A DNA stretch of 64,000 bases from an uncultured Methanobrevibacter sp. (GTDB lineage: Archaea > Methanobacteriota > Methanobacteria > Methanobacteriales > Methanobacteriaceae): the NCBI RefSeq assembly GCF_946408925.1, contig NZ_CAMJUE010000002.1, positions 1 through 64,000 of the forward strand, given 5' to 3'. Positions 54,401-62,693 of the stretch are shown here, piece after piece (within the stretch, counting starts at the first letter, position 1; the number at the start of each line of letters is the position of its first letter). Both the position numbers and the translations under genes were made by a program. Under the pieces are notes generated by a model. The model was not told the origin of the DNA. It did not search any database and worked only from the letters and a program-made list of their open reading frames with translations.

Positions 54401-54731
54401 TTAATCACCTGTATTCTATATTTTGTAAAATTATATATAATGTTATTCGGATTTTGTTTTGAATTTTTTCGATATGAAATCATTTACATCGATATGAAAA
54501 TATTTATATATCAATATTGTCAAAATTATTATTACTAATCAGGATAATTAAATTTCGTGATGATTTGAAACGAAAGTGGAAAAAATATATTATATTTTCA
54601 CAAATTTGTTCATGTGAATGTCTCTTAATTTCACACTTTTGAATTATTGCACATTGTGCATTTATCTGCAAATCTTTAATCATCGTATTTAATAATGCCG
54701 ATTAGTATTATCAATTAAATGGAGAAAAACC
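54401..54731. promoter_or_regulatory. Divergent control region PPOx / modABC with repeated elements
   Basis: TCGATATGAAA occurs twice, exactly 20 bases apart (54469 and 54489), followed by ATATTTATATATCAATAT (54500-54517), a one-mismatch copy of the palindrome before gar1-tfb. GTATTTAATAATG near 54687 is a possible modA TATA box, with GGAGAAAAACC before its ATG. A metal-oxyanion regulator site is plausible but unproven. Confidence 0.5.
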
Positions 54732-55562
54732 ATGAAATCTAATAAAATAGTGATAATTGCTTTAATTGCACTTATAGTAGCAGTTGTTAGTATAGGTTCA
54801 GTTTCCGCAGGCTTATTTGACTTTTTAGGTGGAAATTCAAATGCCACTGACAACAGTTTAGATGGAAAAGAAATAAACCTCGCAGCGGCTGCAAGTTTAA
54901 AAAATGTTTTTGATGATAAGTTAATCCCGATGTTTCAGCAGAAATATCCTGGAGTGAAAGTAACACCGACTTACGCTTCAAGTGGGGATTTGCAAACTCA
55001 AATTGAAAACGGTCTGGAAACAGATGTATTCATGTCTGCAGCAAACAAACAAATGAACGCTTTAGTTGAAAAAGATTTAATCGACAATAAGACAAATCTT
55101 CAGTTCCTGGAAAACAAAGTGGTATTGATCGTACCTGCTGATTCAAATTCAAACATTTCTTCCTTCGATGATTTGAAAAATGTAAAAGGTAACATCGCTA
55201 TAGGAGATCCTGAATCCGTGCCTGCAGGACAATACGCTAAGGAAGTATTGAACAACACAGGCATTTGGAGTGATGTCGAGTCCAAATTGTCATTAGGTAC
55301 TGATGTAACTGCAGTATTAAACCAGGTGGCTCAGGGTTCTGCTGAATGCGGTATCGTATATGCAACTGATGCAAAATCCACTGGTGATGTAAAAGTAATC
55401 TGTGAAGCTCCACAAGATGCTTTAAAAACTCCGGTCATCTATCCTGTAGCTGCAATCAAAGATGCTAAAGATGCAGACGCAGCACAAAAATTCTTAGACT
55501 TCCTACAGACTAAAGAAGCTAAAGATATCTTTGTGGAATATGGTTTTACCATTCACGAATAA
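54732..55562 (+). CDS. modA: Molybdate/tungstate-binding protein ModA
   Basis: This 276-residue protein has a signal peptide (IVIIALIALIVAVVSIGSVSA) and the periplasmic-binding fold for molybdate or tungstate: LAAAASLKNVFDDKLIPMF at the first strand, YASSGDLQTQIENG (oxyanion site serines) and ADVFMSA-like TDVFMSAANKQMN. It would capture the oxyanion outside the membrane for ModBC; formylmethanofuran dehydrogenase needs Mo or W. It is the first gene of modABC. Confidence 0.93.
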   Translation: MKSNKIVIIALIALIVAVVSIGSVSAGLFDFLGGNSNATDNSLDGKEINLAAAASLKNVFDDKLIPMFQQKYPGVKVTPTYASSGDLQTQIENGLETDVFMSAANKQMNALVEKDLIDNKTNLQFLENKVVLIVPADSNSNISSFDDLKNVKGNIAIGDPESVPAGQYAKEVLNNTGIWSDVESKLSLGTDVTAVLNQVAQGSAECGIVYATDAKSTGDVKVICEAPQDALKTPVIYPVAAIKDAKDADAAQKFLDFLQTKEAKDIFVEYGFTIHE

Positions 55563-55663
55563 ATTTTAAATAATCATATGAATATTTAAATAATATTGAA
55601 TGAGATAATATATTTAGTATTAAAAATATTCATATGAACAATAATTTTTAAGGAGAAAAATTT

Positions 55664-56338
55664 ATGGTAGATTGGTCCCCAATTTTCATTTCAATGAAAA
55701 CAGCAAGCTTGTCAATTTTTATAACTTTTTTTGTCGGCTTGATTGTTGCATGGGGATTAATTAAGATTAAAAACGACACAACAAAAATCGTACTTGATGG
55801 GATTTTCACACTCCCGATAGTATTGCCTCCTACAGTAGTGGGATTCTTTTTATTATACATTTTCGGTGTAAGAGGACCGATCGGAAGTTTTTTTGTTGAA
55901 TTTTTTGCATATAAAATAGCATTTTCATGGCCTGCAACAGTCATTGCGGCGGTCGTGATGTCCTTTCCTTTAATGTACAGGTCAGCCCGTGGAGCATTCG
56001 AGCAGGTGGATACAAACCTTGTCGATGCCGGCCGCACACTGGGGATGTCAGAGTGGAATATTTTCTGGAAAGTGCTCTTTGCAAATGCATTGCCAGGAAT
56101 AATCAGCGGAGGAATACTTGCCTTTGCAAGAGGACTTGGTGAATTCGGTGCAACAGCCATGCTTGCAGGTAACATTGCAGGTCAAACTAGAACACTCCCG
56201 ATGGCAGTTTACTCGGAAGTGGCTGCAGGAAACATGGGGGAAGCATTTAATTATGTAATAGTTATTGTAATCATATCATTTATTGCAATTTTCATTATGG
56301 ATTATGTAACAATACGCAAAGAAAAACAGTGGAGATGA
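55664..56338 (+). CDS. modB: Molybdate/tungstate ABC transporter permease ModB
   Basis: This 224-residue permease has five to six helices and the ModB-type EAA loop (FEQVDTNLVDAGRTLGMSEWNIFWKVLFANALPGI). Other family marks are GIFTLPIVLPPTVVGFFLL and FARGLGEFGATAMLAGN. The gene begins with AAGGAGAAAAATTT before the ATG, about 100 bases after modA, and is followed 4 bases later by modC. Confidence 0.95.
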   Translation: MVDWSPIFISMKTASLSIFITFFVGLIVAWGLIKIKNDTTKIVLDGIFTLPIVLPPTVVGFFLLYIFGVRGPIGSFFVEFFAYKIAFSWPATVIAAVVMSFPLMYRSARGAFEQVDTNLVDAGRTLGMSEWNIFWKVLFANALPGIISGGILAFARGLGEFGATAMLAGNIAGQTRTLPMAVYSEVAAGNMGEAFNYVIVIVIISFIAIFIMDYVTIRKEKQWR

Positions 56339-56342
56339 TGGG

Positions 56343-57380
56343 ATGAGCGATAAACTGTTGAAAGTTGATATCCATAAGAAACTTAAGGAATTTGACCTGG
56401 ATGTTGATTTTGAATTGAAAAAAGGCTGTTTGGGTATTCTCGGCCCTTCCGGTTGCGGTAAAAGCATGACCTTAAAATCCATTGCAGGTATAGTGGATCC
56501 GGACAGGGGAATTATTAGTTTGGACATGGGCGGTAAAACCACTTATTTTGATTCGGATAATAAAATCAATCTAAAACCTCAAAAAAGAAATGTCGGATAT
56601 CTTTTTCAGAATTACGCACTGTTTCCAAATATGACAGTTGAGGAAAACGTTGCAATAGGTTTGGGTAAAAATCATGACGGAACAGTTGTCTCTGAAATGA
56701 TTAAACGCTTTCACCTGGAAGGACTGGAGAAAAGATATCCTCGACAGTTATCCGGAGGCCAACAGCAAAGGGTGGCACTGGCACGTATATTGGCATATGG
56801 GCCTGATGTGTTGCTTTTGGATGAACCTTTCAGTGCCATGGATGCATTGCTGAAGGAGCAGTTGCGTATTGAACTTGTCAATCTGCTGAAATATTTTGAC
56901 GGAATGTCAGTTCTTGTAACTCATGACCGTGATGAGGCATTCCAGTTCTGTGATGAGCTTATAATATTGGATCAGGGTAAAATCATAGCCAAAGGAAAAA
57001 CATATGACCTGTTTGAAAATCCAAAGAAAGTCCAGATAGCTAAACTCACAGGCTGTAAGAACATTTCCAAAATAGAAATGATTGATGATTATCACCTGAA
57101 AGCCTTGAAATGGGGAATTGAATTGGAAGTGTCTGAAAAATTATCCTCTAACATCACTCACATTGGAATAAGGGCGCATGATTTCGCACCAGCAAAAAAA
57201 GAAGAGTTAAATTCATTCAGCGCAGTCAACTCAAAGAAATTGGAAATGCCATTCGAATGGGAAATAACATTGGAAAACGGTTTATGGTGGAAGGTTGAAA
57301 AGCAGATCAGAGACCATGAATTCGAGATTCCCGAGTATTTGAAGGTAGATCCTAAAAACATAATACTGCTTGAAGAATAA
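56343..57380 (+). CDS. modC: Molybdate/tungstate ABC transporter ATPase ModC
   Basis: This 345-residue ATPase powers the ModAB importer. Walker A is LGPSGCGKSM (about residue 32), the signature is LSGGQQQRVALARI, Walker B is VLLLDEPFSAMDA, and the H-loop is VLVTHDRDEAF. A C-terminal domain (about 240-345; IGIRAHDFAP) resembles the regulatory TOBE-type region. The ribosome site lies within the end of modB. Nothing else follows in the operon. Confidence 0.95.
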   Translation: MSDKLLKVDIHKKLKEFDLDVDFELKKGCLGILGPSGCGKSMTLKSIAGIVDPDRGIISLDMGGKTTYFDSDNKINLKPQKRNVGYLFQNYALFPNMTVEENVAIGLGKNHDGTVVSEMIKRFHLEGLEKRYPRQLSGGQQQRVALARILAYGPDVLLLDEPFSAMDALLKEQLRIELVNLLKYFDGMSVLVTHDRDEAFQFCDELIILDQGKIIAKGKTYDLFENPKKVQIAKLTGCKNISKIEMIDDYHLKALKWGIELEVSEKLSSNITHIGIRAHDFAPAKKEELNSFSAVNSKKLEMPFEWEITLENGLWWKVEKQIRDHEFEIPEYLKVDPKNIILLEE

Positions 57381-57624
57381 TTTTGCAAATTTCTTTAAAT
57401 TATTTAATTGCGATGTAGGTATGATTTTAATTATTTTAAAGTATTTTAAATAATTCTTTTAGAAAATCATTTAAAGGTTGTGCTCAAATTTAATGTCAAT
57501 TAACTATATGATGGATAACATTAAATATAATATTATTTCACTGGGAAATTTATCCATCAAACCGTTACTGTTTTGTTTGATGAATACTGTTTCTCTGATT
57601 AAAAAAATTTAGGATGTGTTAAAC

Positions 57625-57765
57625 ATGGCTAAACCTATTGGTCCAACACCTGAACTTGAAGGTGAAGATGCAATTGCGGTTCTTAAAAAGATGAGGGAAC
57701 CGCCTACAAAAGAAGAGATTGAATATGCAAAAAAGATTAAATCTCAAAGGAATGTTCCATTTTAA
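57625..57765 (+). CDS. Small 46-aa protein, possible antitoxin-like
   Basis: This ORF is too short for the track. The product MAKPIGPTPELEGEDAIAVL continues KKMREPPTKEEIEYAKKIKS and ends QRNVPF. The pattern 'K-P-I-G-P-T-P-x-L-x-G-x-D-A' is familiar from small archaeal proteins next to PIN or GNAT toxins, but I cannot name the family with certainty. It has a balanced, charged composition unlike random ORFs here. The next gene, convergent and broken, is a GNAT acetyltransferase; an antitoxin role is a guess. Confidence 0.6.
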   Translation: MAKPIGPTPELEGEDAIAVLKKMREPPTKEEIEYAKKIKSQRNVPF

Positions 57766-57783
57766 AAAAATAGTAAAGATGGA

Positions 57784-58374
57784 TTAAGTAGTTAAATCCA
57801 AATCTTTTAAATCATAATAAAGATAGAATGTTCTTGTCGGGTCTTGTTTTTTAATCAATTCTATCTTATCAATATTTTTTTCATCCTTTTTAAGGTTTTT
57901 AAACTTGTTGTTTGTAACATAGAAATTATATGCTGAAGCATATCCTTCAACTACTACAAATCTTAATCCGACATTATTCTCAGCAATTTCATGTAAGTTA
58001 TATAGTATATTTCTAAGAATTTTGGAACCTAATCCATATCATGCATATTTTCTATCGATTGCAAATCTTCCGGTTTTAATTGCGAGGATGGGATTATTTT
58101 CAGAAACATTTAATTTTCCTTTAATTTTTTCTTTTTCAACTTTATCCCTTAATAATTTCAATTTCATAGAATCGGTCAGCAAAGAAACAAAACCAATTAT
58201 CGCACCGTCACATGTAATCAGTTTTGTGAGGTTCAGTTTTTCTTTCTGTTGTTTTAGAGCATCATTTTTTAGAAATTCGTTCAAATCGTCACATTCACAT
58301 TCAAAATTGCTTAAATCATGGTTCTTGGTTAATGTTTCAAATCTGTAATTATTTTTAATGTATTCAATGTCCAT
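57784..58374 (-). pseudogene. GNAT N-acetyltransferase interrupted by one stop codon
   Basis: The frame reads MDIEYIKNNYRFETLTKNHD through FAIDRKYA, meets TGA at 58039-58041, and continues in the same frame as YGLGSKILRNILYNL to the end (KDLDLTT). The stop falls inside the acetyl-CoA binding motif (normally R-K-Y-x-G-x-G), so a single GGA-to-TGA change is likely. The full protein would be about 196 residues. The N-terminal part NFECECDDLNEFLKNDA is typical of GNAT toxins and related enzymes. TGA recoding is not expected in this genus. Confidence 0.85.
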
Positions 58375-58485
58375 ATTGCTATATTAAATCACTTGATATT
58401 TAAAAATATGTATTAATTGAACTCAATATTGATTTTAACTAATTATAATTCATGTATATCTCAATATTGCAGTGAACATATAGTT

Positions 58486-59022
58486 TCAGTATTTAAAACA
58501 GTCTTTCTGATGATTGTCAATCACTCCAATTGACTCGAGATATGAATATATAATTGTAGGGCCGACAAATTTCATTCCTCTTTTTTTCAAATCCTTCGAA
58601 ATAGTTTTGGATAAATCAGATTCAGTTAAAAACTCCGCTTTAATGATTTCACCATTTGTAAAACTCCAGATGTATTTATCAAAACTTCCAAATTCCTTTT
58701 GAATTTCAATAAAAACCTTGGCATTGTTTATTGCAGAGGTGATTTTGCCCTTATGGCGGATGATGCCTTCATTTAAGCGCAATTCTTCAACCTTGTCATC
58801 ATCATAACTGGCAACTTTAACAACATCAAAACCATCAAAAGCCTTTTGGAAGTTTTCACGCTTTTTAAGAATTGTTATCCAGGACAATCCGGCCTGAAAT
58901 GATTCCAAAACCAACATTTCAAACAGTTCCCTATCATCATGGGTTGGCACACCCCATTCCTCATCATGATATCTGATATAAATTTCATCGCTTCCGGCCC
59001 AACTGCATCTTTGTTTAGTCAT
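58486..59022 (-). CDS. tag: DNA-3-methyladenine glycosylase I
   Basis: This 178-residue helix-hairpin-helix-type enzyme removes 3-methyladenine from DNA. Marks are RCSWAGSDEIYIRYHDEEWGVP, LVLESFQAGLSWITILKKRENF and KFVGPTIIYSYLESIG. The zinc snap residues appear as Cys6 and His19 with the C-terminal H/C of NHQKDCF. It is of bacterial type and widespread in gut organisms, so horizontal transfer into the archaeal lineage is plausible. It stands alone. Confidence 0.93.
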   Translation of the reverse strand: MTKQRCSWAGSDEIYIRYHDEEWGVPTHDDRELFEMLVLESFQAGLSWITILKKRENFQKAFDGFDVVKVASYDDDKVEELRLNEGIIRHKGKITSAINNAKVFIEIQKEFGSFDKYIWSFTNGEIIKAEFLTESDLSKTISKDLKKRGMKFVGPTIIYSYLESIGVIDNHQKDCFKY

Positions 59023-59062
59023 AAAAATACTTATTATCTACTTAATTTAAATATATTTTTAA

Positions 59063-59203
59063 TGGAAAATATTTTTCAAAAAAATTGAATATTTGGATGA
59101 ACTCATCAAAAAAGAACTGCATATTGATAGTAGGCAAATTTTGTTCGGGAAAATAATGAACACTGAAAACAGAAAAATTATATGGGCTGCAAATAAAAAT
59201 TAA
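59063..59203 (+). pseudogene. Possible short gene remnant
   Basis: An open frame without a convincing start encodes KIEYLDELIKKELHIDSRQI, then LFGKIMNTENRKIIWAANKN and a stop. The composition is protein-like, with charged helical residues, and resembles the C-terminus of a larger protein. I cannot identify the source. It may be only chance. Confidence 0.25.
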
Positions 59204-59293
59204 TGATATTTCTAATTTTATTTAATGGACTATCAGTGATGGAGTGCTATGGGATAATCTAGAAATATGTTATCAAAAAAATAAGGAGATTTA

Positions 59294-60439
59294 ATGATGG
59301 TGCAATTAGGTTTTGGGATGATGAGACTCCCGCTATTGGATGAAAATGATCAGACAAGCATTGATGTGGAACAGGTAAAAAAGATGGTAGATACCTATAT
59401 GGAAAGCGGTTTTAACTATTTCGACACTGCATTCGTTTACCATGAAGGTGTAGGGGAATCCACATTCAAAAAGACAGTTGTTGAGAGATATCCGAGGGAT
59501 TCATTCAAGATTGCAACAAAACTTCCATTGTTTGTAATTACTGAAGAGTCTCAATTGGAGCCGATATTCGCCCAGCAACTGGAAAACTGTGGTGTTGACT
59601 ACATTGATTATTTCATGCTTCACAATGTAAGCGGATTTACTGAAAACGCATGGAAAAATGTGGATTTATATTCATTCATCGAGAAGAAAAAGCAAGAGGG
59701 AAAAATTAAACACATCGGAATATCCACTCATGGGGATGCCGAATTCTTGGAAGAGATATTGTTTGACCATCCTGAATTGGAATTTGTCCTTCTTCAAATC
59801 AACTATCTCGACTGGGAAGATGAGGGAATTGATGCCAAAAAATGTTGGGAAGTTGCAAGAAAATACAATAAGAAAATAATGATTATGGAACCTTACAAAG
59901 GAGGATTTTTAGCCGATGTTCCTGAGGAAGCTGAAAAAATCATGAAGGAATTTAATCCTGACAGATCAGTTGTTTCATGGGCAATGAGATTTGTGGCAAA
60001 TTTGGATGATATTGATGTTGTTTTAACAGGTGCAAGCACTCTCAAACAGCTTGAAGACAATATTCATGAGTTTAAAAATGCAGATCCGTTAAACGATGAT
60101 GAGATAGAAGTCATAAAAGAGGTAACCGAAATCATTAACAGTAACATCACTGTAGACTGTACAAAATGCCGATACTGTGTAGATGCCTGTACTGAAGACA
60201 TTGACATTGCAAAATTATTTGATTTGTACAATAAACATAAAATGCTCAAGACTGATGAGTGGACACAATTCGGTAATGCATACCTTAATTATACAAAGCT
60301 TCCGGATGTCGGAATCGCTTCAGACTGCATAGAATGTGAGGCATGCATCGAGGAATGTCCTCAGTCAATCAATATTCCTGATGTCTTAAAGGATGTTGCA
60401 AAAACATTCGAAACTGAAATCTATGGTTTTCAAAATTAA
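59294..60439 (+). CDS. Aldo/keto reductase with C-terminal ferredoxin domain
   Basis: This 381-residue protein joins an aldo/keto reductase barrel to a ferredoxin-like tail. The N-terminal LGFGMMRLPLLD and the catalytic FDTAFVYHEG (D/Y) and FMLHNV segments are present, and the barrel ends near residue 275. Two clusters follow: CTKCRYCVDAC and CIECEACIEEC. Such fusions are common in anaerobes and probably exchange electrons between ferredoxin and a carbonyl substrate. AAGGAGATTTA precedes the ATG. Confidence 0.93.
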   Translation: MMVQLGFGMMRLPLLDENDQTSIDVEQVKKMVDTYMESGFNYFDTAFVYHEGVGESTFKKTVVERYPRDSFKIATKLPLFVITEESQLEPIFAQQLENCGVDYIDYFMLHNVSGFTENAWKNVDLYSFIEKKKQEGKIKHIGISTHGDAEFLEEILFDHPELEFVLLQINYLDWEDEGIDAKKCWEVARKYNKKIMIMEPYKGGFLADVPEEAEKIMKEFNPDRSVVSWAMRFVANLDDIDVVLTGASTLKQLEDNIHEFKNADPLNDDEIEVIKEVTEIINSNITVDCTKCRYCVDACTEDIDIAKLFDLYNKHKMLKTDEWTQFGNAYLNYTKLPDVGIASDCIECEACIEECPQSINIPDVLKDVAKTFETEIYGFQN

Positions 60440-60503
60440 GTAAGTTTTAATAAATATTAATTATATATTTATTAATAGTTAGTTTATATAAGAGGATTTT
60501 ATT

Positions 60504-60854
60504 ATGATACCTGGTATGAATAAAAAACAGATGAAACAGATGGAAAGGCAAATGAAAAAAATGGGTATGAAAATGGATGACCTTCCTGGAGCTCAAGAAG
60601 TCATTATCCGTTTTGAAGATAAAGAATTAATTATCGATAATCCCAGTGTTAGTTTAATGAATGTAATGGGACAGGAAACATATCAAATTGAAGGTAAGGC
60701 TCGTGAAGTGGAATTGGAATATGAAATTGAAATTCCTGATGAAGATGTGGAAATGGTAGCTAACAGTGCTGGAGTCAGTGAAGATAAAGCAAGAGAAGCA
60801 TTGGAAGAATGTAAAGGAGACCTTGCAGAAGCTATCATGAAATTAAACCAATAG
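60504..60854 (+). CDS. nac: Nascent polypeptide-associated complex protein
   Basis: This 116-residue protein is archaeal NAC, a ribosome-bound chaperone that touches emerging chains. An N-terminal Met/Lys-rich helix (KKQMKQMERQMKKMGMKMDDL) is followed by the NAC beta-domain (EVIIRFEDKELIIDNPSVSL, TYQIEGKAREVELEYEIEIP) and a UBA domain (MVANSAGVSEDKAREALEEC). An AGAGGATTTT-type ribosome site precedes the ATG. The phosphoesterase gene follows 5 bases later, so they may share a transcript. Confidence 0.96.
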   Translation: MIPGMNKKQMKQMERQMKKMGMKMDDLPGAQEVIIRFEDKELIIDNPSVSLMNVMGQETYQIEGKAREVELEYEIEIPDEDVEMVANSAGVSEDKAREALEECKGDLAEAIMKLNQ

Positions 60855-60859
60855 ATAAT

Positions 60860-61603
60860 ATGACTTTAATCGTTCACATTTCAGATTTGCATATCTCCAA
60901 TTCCTCATTTGATGAGGATGTGTTTATGGTGGCTGTAGAAGAAATAAATAATCTGAAGCCGGATATGGTGATTTTAACAGGGGATATCACTAACCGGGGT
61001 TATTATACAGAGTTTGAGCAGGCCACCAGATATTTGAAAATGTTTGAAGCACCATTATTTGCAGTTCCCGGAAACCATGATGCTCGAAATTTAGGTTATC
61101 AGACCTTTGAAGAGTTGGTTGGCGAAAAAAGTTGGAAACTAACAATGGATGATAATTTTACAGTAATCGGGCTTGACAGCAGTTCTCCAGATGAAAATAA
61201 GGGGCATGTGGGAACTCCTCAACATATGTGGCTGGAACACCAATTGGATGAATGTGTGGTAAATGATCAGTTCTCCATTGTTGCATTGCACCATCATGTA
61301 CTTCCTATTCCTCAAACTGGAAGAGAACGTAATGTTTTATCTGATGCTGGAGATATTTTAAAAACCTTAACAACACATGAGGTTGATTTGGTTTTATCCG
61401 GACATAAGCATGTGCCGAATATCTGGAAAATAAACAATACCATTATCGCCAATGCAGGCTCACTATCCTCAAATAAGCTCAGAGGGAAAAACAGAAACTC
61501 ATATAATGTTTATAATATATCAGAAACTGAAATTGAGATTTTCCTTCATGAAGTGAATGGCGAGAGATTTTTATTTGGAAAATATCCGAGAAATCTTTTA
61601 TAA
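60860..61603 (+). CDS. Calcineurin-like metallophosphoesterase (CpdA-like)
   Basis: This 247-residue protein has all core metal motifs: HISDLHISNSSF (DxH), VILTGDITNRG (GD), VPGNHDARN (GNHD), ALHHHVLP and LSGHKHVPN (GHxH). It is nearest to the 3',5'-cyclic-nucleotide phosphodiesterase (CpdA) branch, though a different phospho-substrate cannot be excluded. It starts 5 bases after nac, and the NYN/PIN nuclease gene follows after 64 bases. See findings for a possible link with the GGDD cyclase-like gene. Confidence 0.88.
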   Translation: MTLIVHISDLHISNSSFDEDVFMVAVEEINNLKPDMVILTGDITNRGYYTEFEQATRYLKMFEAPLFAVPGNHDARNLGYQTFEELVGEKSWKLTMDDNFTVIGLDSSSPDENKGHVGTPQHMWLEHQLDECVVNDQFSIVALHHHVLPIPQTGRERNVLSDAGDILKTLTTHEVDLVLSGHKHVPNIWKINNTIIANAGSLSSNKLRGKNRNSYNVYNISETEIEIFLHEVNGERFLFGKYPRNLL

Positions 61604-61667
61604 ATAATAACTTTAAATACTGAATAGGATATAAATATTAAACTGAATTAAATTTTTAGGTGATATT

Positions 61668-62693
61668 ATGAAAGTGGTCGTAGATGCTTCAAATGTGGCT
61701 CATTATGTTAAAAATGAAAACGGACAACCTATGATTTCAAACATTCTTGCAGCTGTAAAAGCATTAGAGGAAAGTGAGGATGAATTTGTAATTATTGCTG
61801 ATGCATCACTTCGTCATGATATTGATGATAAGGAAAAATTTGCTAGATTGTTGGAAAGTGATAATGTAGAGGAAGTTCCAGCAGGAAACGATGCAGATCA
61901 TTTCATATTGGATATTGCAACCCGTGAAAAAGCTAAAATATTATCAAATGATAAATTCAGAGATTATGCTGCTGAATTTAGAAATATTGCTTCTATGAGA
62001 ATTCCATTCATAATCGACAATGGAAGACTTACATTTGGAAAACCAAAAAAACCTAAAAAAGATAAAAATATTCTTCAACATATATGTGATGAAATTATAA
62101 AAGAGTTAAACTTCAAAAAATGGGAAATATATACCGGAAAAGAAGGTTTGGAAATTTCCCCATTGAATATAGCAAAACAGGCTATCATACGCATTGACAA
62201 TGAGAATAATGCTGAATCAAAATTGGAAAACATTTTTGCAAAAATACCAATGTTTAATAAAATTGTAGAAATGGTTGATGATGTCGAAATTGCAGCACCA
62301 TACGTTATTTTTGTATTGGTGCATCCTAAAGATTATAAAGTCGCTGTAAAAAATGCAGGTAATATATCAGTCACAATAGCAGACAGATTAGGTCTTGAGA
62401 AAAAACCATTAATTGCAGTGAGAAATGATTTGTTCACAAAACCTGGCACTTTTGAATTAAATATTCTGCTTGCAGATGAAGTAACTGAAACTGCTCCATA
62501 TAACATTTTGGTACGTGTATGTGAACATGATGAAGTATTCATTAAAAGAAATTCAAGAAATATTGCAAGTACAATTGCTGGAAGGCTTGGATCATGGAAG
62601 TTTCCTTTCGTATCTGTAAAACCTGACATGCTTTTAGAAAAACCTGGTCAATTTGAAATAGAACTTGAAAAAGGGGGAGACTTAGATGGCTAA
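61668..62693 (+). CDS. NYN/PIN-type ribonuclease (Zc3h12a-like) with duplicated C-terminal domain
   Basis: This 341-residue protein has an N-terminal NYN/PIN nuclease domain (1-125): KVVVDASNVAHYV (D6, N9), EFVIIADASLRHD (D45), AGNDADHFILDIA (D75, D77, D82) and ILSNDKFRDY (D95). These give the acidic metal site of the Zc3h12a-like ribonucleases. After a KPKKPKKDK linker the C-terminal half has two tandem copies of a unit of about 65 residues (about 204-266 and 270-333), each with APYxIxVxV and ending E-K-P-G-x-F-E. I do not recognise that unit. GGTGATATT stands before the ATG. The gene overlaps the next by 8 bases. Confidence 0.8.
   Translation: MKVVVDASNVAHYVKNENGQPMISNILAAVKALEESEDEFVIIADASLRHDIDDKEKFARLLESDNVEEVPAGNDADHFILDIATREKAKILSNDKFRDYAAEFRNIASMRIPFIIDNGRLTFGKPKKPKKDKNILQHICDEIIKELNFKKWEIYTGKEGLEISPLNIAKQAIIRIDNENNAESKLENIFAKIPMFNKIVEMVDDVEIAAPYVIFVLVHPKDYKVAVKNAGNISVTIADRLGLEKKPLIAVRNDLFTKPGTFELNILLADEVTETAPYNILVRVCEHDEVFIKRNSRNIASTIAGRLGSWKFPFVSVKPDMLLEKPGQFEIELEKGGDLDG

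Noticed and set aside
58039-58041. TGA in the GNAT gene as selenocysteine or recoding
   Set aside because: No sign of a SECIS-like element nearby, the position is a glycine in the family motif, and this genus is not known to use selenocysteine.
58422-58469. CTCAATATTG repeated twice before the GNAT pseudogene
   Set aside because: The core is a short AT palindrome that recurs by chance in this DNA; 38-base spacing shows no clear geometry.
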